Part shown: piece by piece, positions 8,569 to 18,900 of the stretch | Position numbering within the stretch: the stretch's first letter is position 1 | How the letters are laid out: each line of letters begins with the position of its first letter | Assembly (NCBI GenBank): GCA_002426015.1 | Contig: DINS01000004.1 | Location: 264,555 to 317,422, forward strand | Direction of reading: 5' to 3' | DNA length: 52,868 nt | Source of the DNA: Flavobacteriaceae bacterium UBA5534 | GTDB taxonomy: Bacteria; Bacteroidota; Bacteroidia; Flavobacteriales; Flavobacteriaceae | The notes under the pieces: generated by a model | Database searches by the model: none | What the model saw: only the letters and a program-made list of their open reading frames with translations | Told to the model about the DNA's origin: nothing | Made by a program: the position numbers and the translations under genes

Positions 8569-9586
8569 GATATTCTTTTACTGCGTCTATAAATGCTTTT
8601 GCGTTATCTAGCGGAATGTTTGGTAAAATTCCATGACCTAAATTTACGATATATTTGTCTTTTCCAAACTCGTTAATCATTTGGTGTACCATTTTTTTGA
8701 TTTCTGCAGGTGGAGATAATAATCTTGAGGGATCAAAATTACCTTGAAGAGTTATATTTCCGCCAGTTAAATAACGAGCATTACGTGCAGAACATGTCCA
8801 ATCTATTCCTAAAGCAGATGCATTAGATTTTGCCATATCACCAAGAGCAAACCAACAACCTTTACCAAAAGCAATAACAGGAGTATCGTCTTTTAAAGCT
8901 TCAATAATTTGATTAATATATTGCCATGAAAATTCTTGATAATCAGTTGGAGACAACATGCCTCCCCAAGAATCGAAAATTTGTACAGCATTTACTCCAG
9001 CAACAACTTTTGCTTTTAAATATGCAATTGTCGTATCTGTTATTTTTTGTAATAATTGCTGAGCAGCAATTGGGTTTGTAAAACAAAATTCTTTGGCTTT
9101 ATCAAAATTTTTACTCCCTTGGCCTTGTACAACATAACATAAAATTGTCCATGGTGAGCCTGCAAAACCAATTAATGGAACTTCATCATTTAGCAATTCT
9201 TTAGTTGCTTTAATGGCTTGCATTACGTAATCTAATTCAACATGCACATCTGGGACAATAACATTATCTACTCCCTTTTGATCACGTACTGGATTTGGTA
9301 AATATGGACCAAAATTTGGTTTCATTTCTACCTCAATATTCATAGCTTGAGGAATTACCAAAATATCACTAAATAATATTGCAGCATCCATACCATAACG
9401 ACGAATAGGTTGTACTGTAATTTCACTTGCCAACTCTGGAGTGCGACAGCGTGTAAAGAAATCGTATTTTGCTTTTATCTCTTGAAATTCTGGCAAATAA
9501 CGACCTGCTTGACGCATCATCCAAACAGGTGGACGCTCAACAGTTTCGCCTTTTAGTGCTCTTAAATATAAATCGTTCTTAATCAT
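8561..9586 (-). CDS. hemE: Uroporphyrinogen decarboxylase
   Basis: 341 residues. It converts uroporphyrinogen III to coproporphyrinogen III without a cofactor. The N-terminal active-site stretch PPVWMMRQAGRYLPEF is intact, as are FSDILVIPQAMN, the FAGSPWTILCYVVQGQGSK segment, the IFDSWGGMLSP motif and the C-terminal FNLGHGI-type motif, here VNLGHGILPNIPLD. It lies two bases downstream of the hemC-hemD fusion, within the operon. Confidence 0.97.
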   Translation of the reverse strand: MIKNDLYLRALKGETVERPPVWMMRQAGRYLPEFQEIKAKYDFFTRCRTPELASEITVQPIRRYGMDAAILFSDILVIPQAMNIEVEMKPNFGPYLPNPVRDQKGVDNVIVPDVHVELDYVMQAIKATKELLNDEVPLIGFAGSPWTILCYVVQGQGSKNFDKAKEFCFTNPIAAQQLLQKITDTTIAYLKAKVVAGVNAVQIFDSWGGMLSPTDYQEFSWQYINQIIEALKDDTPVIAFGKGCWFALGDMAKSNASALGIDWTCSARNARYLTGGNITLQGNFDPSRLLSPPAEIKKMVHQMINEFGKDKYIVNLGHGILPNIPLDNAKAFIDAVKEYHV

Positions 9587-9588
9587 TT

Positions 9589-11160
9589 TTACTTATAATT
9601 TTCATTAACCAACTCAATAACACTTTCTACAGTTGGTATTTTTGCAATCCTTACGTCTTTAAAATATTTTTTAGCTTCTGTTGCTGTAGTGTCGCCAATG
9701 CAATACGCAATTTTATCAGCTTTGTTATTTTGCATATAACTTTCAACTGTTGATGGGCTGTAAAACATAACACCTTCTACAGTTGCATCTATTTTTGCGG
9801 CATCTAAAATGGTTTTGTATGCTTCAACCTCATTAACTTTTATATTGTTTTCTTCAAGAATGGTTGGTAATTCGTCTAAACGAATATCGCTACAAAAGTA
9901 AGTGACTTCAGTACCATCTATAAAGTCAACTAAATAATCAGCCAAAGCTTTAGCATTGTTTTCAGAATGTTTCACTTTTCCGATTTTACTTTCAATCAAT
10001 TTTTTGGTGCGTCTTCCTACACAATAGATGTTTTTGAATTGTAGTTCTTCTTTAGGAAGCACTCTTGTAATGGCTTCAACTGCATTCTGACTTGTGATAA
10101 TAACATTATCGATTTTCGATTTCAGAACTGGTTTAGGAATTCGGTTTAAACTAATTTTTAAAAAATCAGAACTATCAACCTTTATATTTTTGAATAAATG
10201 ACGCTGTGCTTCAGTAAGCGTTTTGGTAGAATAGACTTGAGTTTGCTTATCAGCATTTTTTAAATCATCCATTAAGCGATTACCACCTCGATCTAAAATA
10301 TAATTGGCAGCAAATTGAGCAATGTTATGGTGGCTTCCTACTTTTTCTTTTCGAGTAACCTCAATTTTTTTAGACCCATCTAAACTTAATAACACACCTT
10401 GAAAGGATACTTCTTCATTTTTTATAAATGCAAGGGCTCCAATTGGAGCAGAGCAACCACCTTCTAAAAGGTTTAAAAATTGACGCTCAATTGTGGTGCA
10501 AATTTCGGTTTCTTCATGATTTATTTCGCTACAAATAGCTCTAAAATCTTCATCTTCTTCGCGAGCTGTTATCATAATTGCGCCTTGAGCTGGAGCAGGA
10601 ATCATCCATTCTAAATTTATAGCTTCTTCTGGTGTAAGACCAATTCTACCAATTCCAGCAGCTGCGAAAATGGCACCATTCCAATCGCTTTCTTCTAATT
10701 TTTGAAGTCTTGTGTTTACGTTTCCTCTCAAGCCAACTACAGTATGTGTTGGATAGCGATTGAGCCATTGTGCTTTTCTGCGTAAACTTCCTGTGGCAAT
10801 CACAGCATGTTTTTGTGATAAAAACTCTTCGTTGTTTTTATAAACCAAAGTGTCTCTAACATTACCACGTTTTAGCACAGCAGCTTGTACAATGCCCTTT
10901 GGTAATAATGTAGGTACATCTTTTAGTGAGTGTACAGCAATGTCAATCTCATGATTAAGCATGGCAACATCTAGAATTTTAGTAAAAACCCCTGTAATAC
11001 CAAGTTCATAAATGGGTTTGTCGAGTTTTAAATCACCATCAGATTTTACTGGTATTAATTGGGTTTTGTGACCCAAATGTTCGAGTTGTTGCTGTACAGC
11101 TTTGGCTTGCCATAGTGCAAGTTCACTATCGCGAGTGCCAATTCTTATCAATTTAGACAT
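9589..11160 (-). CDS. hemC: Fused hydroxymethylbilane synthase / uroporphyrinogen-III synthase
   Basis: 523 residues carrying two enzymes. Residues 1 to ~300 are hydroxymethylbilane synthase: IGTRDSELALWQA at the N-terminus, HSLKDVPT, TGSLRRKAQW, LRGNVNTRL, and the dipyrromethane-cofactor Cys at 236 in LEGGCSAPIGA. From about residue 306 (TQVYSTKTLTEAQ) to the end is a uroporphyrinogen-III synthase (HemD) domain with its weakly conserved alternating fold and FYSPSTVESY near the C-terminus. Fusion would hand the unstable linear hydroxymethylbilane directly to the cyclising enzyme. HemC-HemD fusions are known in Bacteroidota and a few other phyla. The ORF is continuous, with no frameshift at the joint. 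Confidence 0.94.
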   Translation of the reverse strand: MSKLIRIGTRDSELALWQAKAVQQQLEHLGHKTQLIPVKSDGDLKLDKPIYELGITGVFTKILDVAMLNHEIDIAVHSLKDVPTLLPKGIVQAAVLKRGNVRDTLVYKNNEEFLSQKHAVIATGSLRRKAQWLNRYPTHTVVGLRGNVNTRLQKLEESDWNGAIFAAAGIGRIGLTPEEAINLEWMIPAPAQGAIMITAREEDEDFRAICSEINHEETEICTTIERQFLNLLEGGCSAPIGALAFIKNEEVSFQGVLLSLDGSKKIEVTRKEKVGSHHNIAQFAANYILDRGGNRLMDDLKNADKQTQVYSTKTLTEAQRHLFKNIKVDSSDFLKISLNRIPKPVLKSKIDNVIITSQNAVEAITRVLPKEELQFKNIYCVGRRTKKLIESKIGKVKHSENNAKALADYLVDFIDGTEVTYFCSDIRLDELPTILEENNIKVNEVEAYKTILDAAKIDATVEGVMFYSPSTVESYMQNNKADKIAYCIGDTTATEAKKYFKDVRIAKIPTVESVIELVNENYK

Positions 11161-12412
11161 GTGTTGTTGGTTCTAACTGAAACACTTTTTTGATGAGTTC
11201 GAGACTCTCATCGGTTGACATATCATCATTTTTAAGATGATAAGCAAAGTGGTTCGTTATTTTTTGGATGATATTATTGCTGATGAGTTCAGCCTGAGCT
11301 TCGTTAAAATCGGAATTTTTTTTGCGTTGGGTTTCTAATTCTGAAGTAGCAAAATCGAGCAACTTATGTTTCAACGCATTGATGGTTGGAGCGAATTTTC
11401 GAGTTTCGAGCCAGTTGTTAAAATCAAGTTTTACTTCTTCTAAAATTTGTTCCGCAAGCGGAATAAATGCTTTTCTTCGCTCTAAAGTATCATCAGTCAT
11501 TTGCGATAAATCGTCGAGATGTATTAAGGATACATTAGATAGTTCAGTAACATTTTGATTGACATTACGAGGAATCGATAAATCGAGAATCAATAATGGT
11601 TTTTTAGATTGGATACAATGTTTGTCAACCGTTGGGTTTTGAGCTCCTGTGGCAACAATCAAAATATCTGAAGCATTGATCTCTTCCTGTAGATTGGCAT
11701 AATCTTTCACCAGTAAATTAAACTTTCCTGCAATCGCTTCAGCCTTCGTTTTGGTTCTATTGATTAAGGTAATATGTTCGTTTTTGGTGTGTTTTACCAA
11801 ATTTTCGCAGGTATTTCTACCAATTTTTCCTGTTCCAAAAAGTAAAATATTCTTGTTGTAAACCTCCTTAACATTATTCAAAATATAATGAACAGAAGCA
11901 AATGACACAGATGTTGCACCAGAAGAAATCTCGGTTTCGGTCTTAATGCGTTTGCTCGCCTGAATGACGGCATTGATTAATCGCTCACTGAACGGGTTAA
12001 GCAGGCCTAATTTTTTGGAATCGCGAGCGCTTGTTTTTAACTGACTAATGATTTCAAAATCACCCAAAATCTGACTATCTAGCCCAGAGCCAACACGAAA
12101 CATGTGAGAAATGGCTTCCTTGTTTTTATAGATATAGGCTACTTGTTGAAATTCCTCAACAGTTCCTTTGGTATTGTCGCAAAGCAATTTTATAAGTTGA
12201 AATGGGTGTTCTGCAAATCCGTAAATCTCGGTTCGGTTACAAGTTGAGGTGACGATTAAACTCTCTATACCTTCAGCTTTGGCTTGATGAAGTAAATTTT
12301 GTTTTGAACCTTCGTCCAAACTAAAATGCCCTCTAACATTTGCGTCTGCTTTTTTATAGCTTAAACCTATAGCATAAAAATAGGTGCCTCTAGTCATGTG
12401 ATAATGCTCCAT
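11153..12412 (-). CDS. hemA: Glutamyl-tRNA reductase
   Basis: 419 residues. It reduces glutamyl-tRNA(Glu) to glutamate-1-semialdehyde with NADPH, the first committed step of C5-pathway haem synthesis. The catalytic Cys lies in TSTCNRTEIYGF (about residue 58), the NADPH fold in LLFGTGKIGRNTCENL, and the C-terminal helical dimerisation domain is complete. HemL (the next enzyme) is not in the window. This is the first gene of the leftward operon, divergent from the AraC gene. A second in-frame ATG lies five codons in (12397). Its stop overlaps the hemC start by 8 bases. Confidence 0.96.
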   Translation of the reverse strand: MEHYHMTRGTYFYAIGLSYKKADANVRGHFSLDEGSKQNLLHQAKAEGIESLIVTSTCNRTEIYGFAEHPFQLIKLLCDNTKGTVEEFQQVAYIYKNKEAISHMFRVGSGLDSQILGDFEIISQLKTSARDSKKLGLLNPFSERLINAVIQASKRIKTETEISSGATSVSFASVHYILNNVKEVYNKNILLFGTGKIGRNTCENLVKHTKNEHITLINRTKTKAEAIAGKFNLLVKDYANLQEEINASDILIVATGAQNPTVDKHCIQSKKPLLILDLSIPRNVNQNVTELSNVSLIHLDDLSQMTDDTLERRKAFIPLAEQILEEVKLDFNNWLETRKFAPTINALKHKLLDFATSELETQRKKNSDFNEAQAELISNNIIQKITNHFAYHLKNDDMSTDESLELIKKVFQLEPTTHV

Positions 12413-12434
12413 ACCTGATTTGGAAATTTCAAAA

Positions 12435-12442
12435 CAAAAATA
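12435..12442 (-). promoter_or_regulatory. Probable -7 element of the hemA promoter
   Basis: Read leftward this is TATTTTTG, a match to the Bacteroidota -7 consensus TAnnTTTG, 22 bases before the hemA start. The -33 element is not well matched. Confidence 0.5.
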
Positions 12443-12512
12443 GAATGCTTATTCGTAAAAAAGTAACGCTGAAAGAACTTAAAGTATCGCTTGTGGTTTT
12501 TTGTGGCTTAAA

Positions 12513-12544
12513 TTGAAAAAACTATGATAAATATCATATTTTTG
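12513..12544 (+). promoter_or_regulatory. Probable promoter of the araC-hemH-MATE unit with overlapping palindrome
   Basis: A TTG at 12513-12515 and TATTTTTG at 12537-12544 resemble the Bacteroidota -33/-7 pair, with a slightly long 21-base spacer. A palindrome at 12523-12538 (7-bp arms TATGATA/TATCATA around two bases) fills the spacer and touches the -7 element, the usual place for a repressor or an activator site. The site also lies upstream of divergent hemA. Confidence 0.5.
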
Positions 12545-12610
12545 CAGGAATAACAATGCTTTTAGAATCATTTGTTTAGAATCAATCTAAATAATAATTA
12601 AAAATAGTTC

Positions 12611-13504
12611 ATGAATCCCAATATAAAAAATGTCGCTAAAGGTTCTTTTGAAGAGACCGAAATTGATGAAGGTTTTTTTGTTTTAACGTATCAAAATGAA
12701 AATAATACAACAGAAATTATTGAACGTGAGATAGATAGTAGTTTTATTCAATTTCATTTTTGTTTAAAAGGATCGAGTAAATTTATTTTTAATGAAGGTC
12801 GCTATGCTTTGGATATTCTCGAAGAAAATTCATTGCTCCTTTATAATCCACAACGTGATTTACCAATCCATTTGGAATTAAACCCAAATTCGTGGCTGGT
12901 ATCTGTATTGATCTCCATCAAAAAATTCCACAGCTTGTTTTCTCAGGAAGCTGATTATATTACGTTTTTAAGTGATGACAATAAGGATAAGAAGTATTAT
13001 AAAGACGGAAAAATTTCGCCTTCTATGGCAATTGTGTTGACACAGTTGATTCATTTTAACCTTAATTCTTCCATCAAGAACCTCTATTTTAAAGGGAAAG
13101 CCTACGAATTATTGAGTTTATATTTCAACCGAAGTGAAGATGCAAATATTGAACACTGCCCTTTTTTAGTTGATGAAACCAACGTTATAAAAATCAGAAA
13201 AGCTAAAGACATTATCATTTCACGAATGGCAGAACCACCAAGTTTGCAGGAACTTTCAGATGAAATAGGTTTAAATTTAAAAAAACTTAAAGAAGGGTTT
13301 AAACAAATTTATGGCGATTCTGTATTTAGCTTTTTGTTCGACTATAAAATGGAAGTGGCCAGAAAGTTATTGGAGTCAGGTGAGCATAATGTCAACGAAG
13401 TCGGGCTAAAGGTTGGTTATAGTACATCGAGTCACTTTATAGCGGCATTCAAAAAAAAATATGGGACGACACCAAAAAAATATTTGATGTCTTTAACTTC
13501 GTAA
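12611..13504 (+). CDS. AraC-family transcriptional regulator
   Basis: 297 residues. The C-terminal ~95 residues form an AraC/XylS double HTH (LQELSDEIGLNLKKLKEGFKQ, then VNEVGLKVGYSTSSHFIAAFKKKYGTTPKKY). The N-terminal ~200 residues are a poorly conserved sensing domain with a cupin-like beta pattern. The gene is divergent from hemA and 15 bases upstream of hemH, so it is the best candidate for a local regulator of haem synthesis or iron supply. Comparable AraC regulators in other bacteria respond to siderophores (the PchR type), which this resembles in length and layout; the ligand here is unknown. Confidence 0.9.
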   Translation: MNPNIKNVAKGSFEETEIDEGFFVLTYQNENNTTEIIEREIDSSFIQFHFCLKGSSKFIFNEGRYALDILEENSLLLYNPQRDLPIHLELNPNSWLVSVLISIKKFHSLFSQEADYITFLSDDNKDKKYYKDGKISPSMAIVLTQLIHFNLNSSIKNLYFKGKAYELLSLYFNRSEDANIEHCPFLVDETNVIKIRKAKDIIISRMAEPPSLQELSDEIGLNLKKLKEGFKQIYGDSVFSFLFDYKMEVARKLLESGEHNVNEVGLKVGYSTSSHFIAAFKKKYGTTPKKYLMSLTS

Positions 13505-13519
13505 ACAGAAAAATCACTA

Positions 13520-14554
13520 ATGAAAAAAGGAGTACTACTAGTCAATTTAGGCTCGCCAGATAGCCCAGATCCAGAAGATGTAAAAAAATACTTAGGTGAA
13601 TTTTTAATGGATGAACGCGTTATCGACGTTCCGCTTTGGGCACGAAACATTTTGGTCAAAGGTATTATTTTAAAGACTAGGCCAAAAGCATCGGCAGCAG
13701 CTTATAAAAAAATATGGTGGGACGAAGGTTCGCCCTTGATTGTCATTTCAGAACGACTTCAGAAAAAAATACAAAAGGAGACGAGTCTCCCTGTAGCGTT
13801 GGCGATGCGTTATGGGAGTATGACCATCAAAAAAGGATTACAAGAATTAGTAGATAAAGGTGTGGATGAGGTGTTTTTGATTCCGTTATATCCTCAATTT
13901 GCAATGGCCACAACAGAAACTATTTTAGTTTTAGCCGAAGAGATAAGAAAAGAGCATTTCCCTAGCTTGAAAATTTCCGATTTGCCAGCATTTTATAACC
14001 GAGAAGATTATATAGAAGTGCTTTCAAATTCCATCAAAAAACATTTAAAAGATAAAAATTACGACCATTTATTGTTTTCATATCATGGTGTTCCAGAACG
14101 ACACATACGCAAACGTGATATCACAAAATCACATTGCAAAATTGATGGTAGTTGTTGCGTGACGCCTTCTCCTGCGCACGAGTTTTGTTATAGACATCAG
14201 TGTCTTGAAGTGACTCGATTGGTAGCAGAAAAATTGAAGTTTAAATCTGGAACCTATTCAACATCGTTTCAATCCAGACTTGGGTTTGATCCTTGGCTGC
14301 AACCTTATACAGATTTGACAATAGAGCGATTAGGCAAACAAGGCGTCAAAAATATGGCAATAGTCACGCCAGCTTTTGTTAGTGACTGTCTCGAAACTCT
14401 AGAAGAAATCGCCATGGAAGGCGAAGAGATTTTCCATGAAATGGGAGGAAAAGAATTTACAACGGTTCCTTGTTTGAACGACGATGACAAATGGGTTGGC
14501 TTGCTTTCAAAATGGATTCATGATTGGGCAACTTCTGAAACGAAAAAAGGATAA
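13520..14554 (+). CDS. hemH: Ferrochelatase
   Basis: 344 residues. It inserts Fe2+ into protoporphyrin IX (or coproporphyrin in the alternative route). The catalytic His is in FSYHGVPERHI and the conserved TYSTSFQSRLG and PWLQPYTD segments follow. Between them lies an internal cysteine group: Cys206, 212, 213, 223 and 228 (C-x5-CC-x9-C-x4-C), a feature of ferrochelatases with an internal [2Fe-2S] cluster. The gene follows the AraC gene by 15 bases and overlaps the MATE gene by one base (14554). Confidence 0.95.
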   Translation: MKKGVLLVNLGSPDSPDPEDVKKYLGEFLMDERVIDVPLWARNILVKGIILKTRPKASAAAYKKIWWDEGSPLIVISERLQKKIQKETSLPVALAMRYGSMTIKKGLQELVDKGVDEVFLIPLYPQFAMATTETILVLAEEIRKEHFPSLKISDLPAFYNREDYIEVLSNSIKKHLKDKNYDHLLFSYHGVPERHIRKRDITKSHCKIDGSCCVTPSPAHEFCYRHQCLEVTRLVAEKLKFKSGTYSTSFQSRLGFDPWLQPYTDLTIERLGKQGVKNMAIVTPAFVSDCLETLEEIAMEGEEIFHEMGGKEFTTVPCLNDDDKWVGLLSKWIHDWATSETKKG

Positions 14555-15912
14555 TGGCAAACGTATCTTCCCAAGATTTAGGCTCACAACCTATCAGTAA
14601 ATTGCTCATCAAACAAGCACTTCCAGCATCCATTGGTATTTTAGTGATGTCTCTAAATATTTTGGTCGATACCATTTTTGTAGGACATTGGATTGGTTCA
14701 ACAGCTATTGCGGCTATTAATGTGGTGTTGCCAGTGTCGTTTTTTATTGCTGCTTTAGGAATGTCCATTGGTATAGGTGGTTCGTCCATTATTTCGCGAG
14801 CGTTAGGAGCAAACAATTATGAAAAGGCATTAAAAACGTTTGGTAACCAAATCACATTAACGTTGGTTTTGACCATTTCTTTGGTGGTCATAGGATTACT
14901 TTTTGCGAATTCAATTATTGATTCCTTTGGCGGAAAAGGAGCCATTTTTGAACCAGCTAAAATTTACTATACCATTGTACTTTATGGAGTGCCTTTATTG
15001 GCATTGTGCATGATGGGAAATACAGTGATCAGAGCCGAAGGGAAACCTAAATTCGCTATGTATGCGATGATGATTCCATCGGTCAGCAATTTGCTAATGG
15101 ATTATATTTTTATCAATCTGTTAGATTACGGAATGGAAGGCGCTGCTTGGGCAACCACATTATCCTATGGTATTTGTTTTCTCTTCATATTATGGTTTTT
15201 TCTATCTAAAAATTCTGAATTAAAAATCAGCTTTTCTCATTTTGGATTGAACTTTCCAGTGGTAAAAGAAATCAGCTCTTTAGGATTTGTCACGTTGGCA
15301 AGACAAGCGGTAGTGAGTATTACCTATCTATTCATGAACAATATTCTTTATGAATTAGGAGGCGAAACATCAGTAACTGCTTATGCTATAGTTGGTCGAA
15401 TGCTTATGTTTGCTATGTTTCCAGTTTTAGGTGTTACTCAAGGGTTTTTACCAATTGCTGGTTTCAATTATGGAGCTAAAAACTACCATCGTGTTAGAGA
15501 GGCTATCAATACAGCTATCAAATATGCCGCTATTTTAGCAACTTTAGTGTTTATTGTTTTGATGATTTTCCCTGAAGCGATTACTCGAATGTTTACAACT
15601 GATGTCGATGTGATTGCCCAAACACCCAATGATATGCGATGGGTATTTGCGGCAACTCCCATTATCGCTTTACAATTAATAGGAGCGGCTTATTTTCAAG
15701 CTATTGGTAAAGCCATTCCTGCCTTGTTGTTGACCTTGTGCAGACAAGGATTTTTCTTTATTCCATTGATTATGATTCTCCCGCAATTTTATGGCGAATT
15801 AGGTGTGTGGATGTCATTCCCTATTTCTGATTTACTTGCGACGATTGTCACAGGCTATTTTTTAAATAAAGAAATCAAGACGAATTTAATTCCAAAGGAT
15901 ATTCAATCGTAG
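14554..15912 (+). CDS. MATE-family efflux transporter
   Basis: 452 residues with about twelve hydrophobic segments in two homologous halves. MATE signs include LPASIGILVMSLNILVDTIFVGHWIG at the N-terminus and GVTQGFLPIAGFNYGAKN at the start of the second half. These inner-membrane antiporters export drugs or metabolites with Na+ or H+. Its start shares one base with the hemH stop, so it is coupled to ferrochelatase translation. Export of excess porphyrin would fit this position but has no direct support in the sequence. Confidence 0.9.
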   Translation: MANVSSQDLGSQPISKLLIKQALPASIGILVMSLNILVDTIFVGHWIGSTAIAAINVVLPVSFFIAALGMSIGIGGSSIISRALGANNYEKALKTFGNQITLTLVLTISLVVIGLLFANSIIDSFGGKGAIFEPAKIYYTIVLYGVPLLALCMMGNTVIRAEGKPKFAMYAMMIPSVSNLLMDYIFINLLDYGMEGAAWATTLSYGICFLFILWFFLSKNSELKISFSHFGLNFPVVKEISSLGFVTLARQAVVSITYLFMNNILYELGGETSVTAYAIVGRMLMFAMFPVLGVTQGFLPIAGFNYGAKNYHRVREAINTAIKYAAILATLVFIVLMIFPEAITRMFTTDVDVIAQTPNDMRWVFAATPIIALQLIGAAYFQAIGKAIPALLLTLCRQGFFFIPLIMILPQFYGELGVWMSFPISDLLATIVTGYFLNKEIKTNLIPKDIQS

Positions 15913-15956
15913 AATATTCCTTATTTTTATTATTTCATAACCAAACCACAATTATT

Positions 15957-18900
15957 ATGAGATTTTCAATTATCGCATTAACGTGCTTTCTGTTTTCTAT
16001 AACTATTTCAGAAACCAAAGCACAAACCTTCAGTGAAAATCAATACAATGCTTTAGAGTACAGACTACTTGGCCCTTTTAGGGGCGGAAGAAGTGCTGCT
16101 GTAACTGGCGTTCCGAACAAACCAAACTTATTTTATTTTGGTTCTACTGGAGGAGGTATTTGGAAAACTAATGATGGAGGTCGAACATGGGAAAACATCT
16201 CGGATGGTTTTTTTGGAGGAAGTATAGGTGCAATTACCGTATCTAAAAGCGATCCAAATGTTATATACGTTGGTGGTGGAGAAAAAACAGTTAGAGGGAA
16301 TGTGTCATCTGGTTATGGAATTTGGAAAAGTGTGGATGCAGGAAAAACATGGACAGATGCAGGGCTTAAAAATTCACGTCATGTGCCACGTATAGCTGTT
16401 GATCCAACTAATCATGATATTGTTTTTGCGGGTGTTTTAGGAAACATCTACAAGCCAACTCAAGATAGAGGTGTTTATAAAAGTACTGATGGTGGAAAAA
16501 CATGGAAGAAGACACTTTTTGCAAATGAAAATTCTGGAGTAGTAGATTTATTAATAGACCCAACAAACCCAAGAATTTTATATGCTTCAACTTGGAGAGT
16601 ACAACGTACACCTTATAGCTTAAGCTCTGGAGGAGAAGGTTCAGCACTATGGAAAAGTACAGATAGAGGCGAAACTTGGACTGAAATTTCAACTAAAAAA
16701 GGCTTTCCAGAAGGCACTTTAGGAATTATTGGTGTAACTGTTTCTCCAGTTAATAATCAACGTGTTTGGGCAATTGTAGAGCATAAAGATAAAGGGGGTT
16801 TATATCGTAGTGATGATGGAGGAGATACTTGGAAACAAGTAAATAGTGAACGCGATTTACGTCAACGCGCTTGGTACTACGCTCGTGTTTATGCAGATAC
16901 TCAAAACGTAGATGTTGTTTACGTTTTAAATGTGCGTTACCATAAAAGTACTGATGGAGGAAAAACATTTGACACCTATAGAACACCTCATGGAGACCAT
17001 CACGATTTATGGATTGCACCCGAAAACCCTGATAGAATTATTGTTGGTGATGATGGAGGCGCACAAATTACATATGATGGTGGCGAAACTTGGAGCACTT
17101 ATCACAATCAACCAACTTCACAGTTTTATCGCGTCACAACAGATAATCATTTCCCATACCGAATATATGCAGCGCAGCAAGATAATTCAACAATTAGAAT
17201 CCCACATCGTACAGATGGATGGTCAATTTCTGATGATGATTGGGAGGAAACTGCAGGAGGAGAATCTGCTCATATTGCTGTAGACCCTAAAGATGATGAT
17301 ATTGTTTATGGAGGTAGCTATGATGGGTTTTTAACTCGTGTAAATCATAAAAGAGGAACTGTTAGAGCTATTAATGTTTGGCCAGACAATCCAATGGGTC
17401 ATGGTGCTGAAGGCATGAAATATCGTTTTCAGTGGAATTTCCCTATTGTATTTTCTAAACATAACCCAAACAGGTTGTACACATTTTCACAACATGTACA
17501 TGTTACAGAAAATGAAGGTCAATCTTGGACAATTGTAAGTCCAGACTTAACTCGTAATGACCCTGAAAAATTAAAATCTTCTGGAGGACCAATAACACAA
17601 GATAACACATCTGTTGAATATTATTGTACCATTTTTGCAGCTCAAGAATCACCTTTAAAAGAAGGCTTACTTTGGGTTGGGAGTGATGACGGATTAATCC
17701 ACGTTACCCAAAATGGAGGTAAAACTTGGGATAATGTAACACCTAAAGGAATGCCAGAATGGATGATGATAAATAGCGTAGAGCCAAGTGCTTTTGATGC
17801 AGGAACATGTTATGTGGCTGGAACAAAATACAAAACAGGAGATTTTGAACCTTACTTGTATAAAACTACAGACTATGGTAAAACTTGGACTAAAATTACA
17901 AACGGAATTAACCCAGAGCATTTTACAAGAGTAGTTAGAGAAGACCCAAAACAAAAAGGATTACTATATGCAGGAACAGAAACAGGAATGTATATTTCAT
18001 TTAACGACGGTAAAAACTGGCAACCTTTTCAGTTGAATTTACCAATTGTTCCAATTACAGATTTAGCTATTAAAGACAATAATTTAATTGTTGCAACACA
18101 AGGGCGAAGCCTATGGATTATTGATGATTTAACTGTTTTACACCAACTTTACAAAGCTAACGCTAACGAAACAATGTTATTTAAACCAAAAGACACCTAT
18201 AGTATGGATGGAGGCGGAAGAGCTGGAAGTAAAACGTCTGGAACAAATCATCCAAGTGGTGTAATTACCTATTTCAATTTAAAAGAGTACGATGAAAAGA
18301 AAGATGTTATTTCTTTAACATATTTTGATAGACAAGGAGATACAATAAAAACGTTTAGTACAAAAAACAAAAAGAAAGATAAATTAGAAGTAAAAAAAGG
18401 GATGAACCAATTTGTTTGGGACATGACTTATGATGGTGCAGAAGAATTGGATGGTATGATTTTATGGTGGGCAAGTTTAGATGGTCCACAAGCTATTCCT
18501 GGAGTATATAAAGTTAATCTTAAAGTTAATGATGATGTAAAATCACAATCATTTACAATAGTCGCAGATCCGAGAGCCGAAAGTACGCAAGCTGATATGG
18601 AAAAGCAATTTCAGTTTATCACTGATGTGAATAAAACGATGGATGATGCGCACAAATCCATTAAAAAAATCAGAAATATTAGAGACCAATTAACAGCTTT
18701 TGAAACCCAATATAAAGACAACGAAAACGTAAAAGATCTTCTGGAAAAATCTAAAACACTCAAAGAAGAGTTTACAAAAATTGAAGAAGCCTTATATCAA
18801 ACACAAAACAGAAGTGGGCAAGATCCTTTAAATTTCCCAATACGACTGACCAATAAATTAGGACATTTAAATGCATTGGTGGGAATGGGAGATTTTGCAC

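Noticed and set aside
16930..17283. 117-codon ORF inside the BNR protein gene
   Set aside because: It is in another frame of a clear long gene and has no family features.
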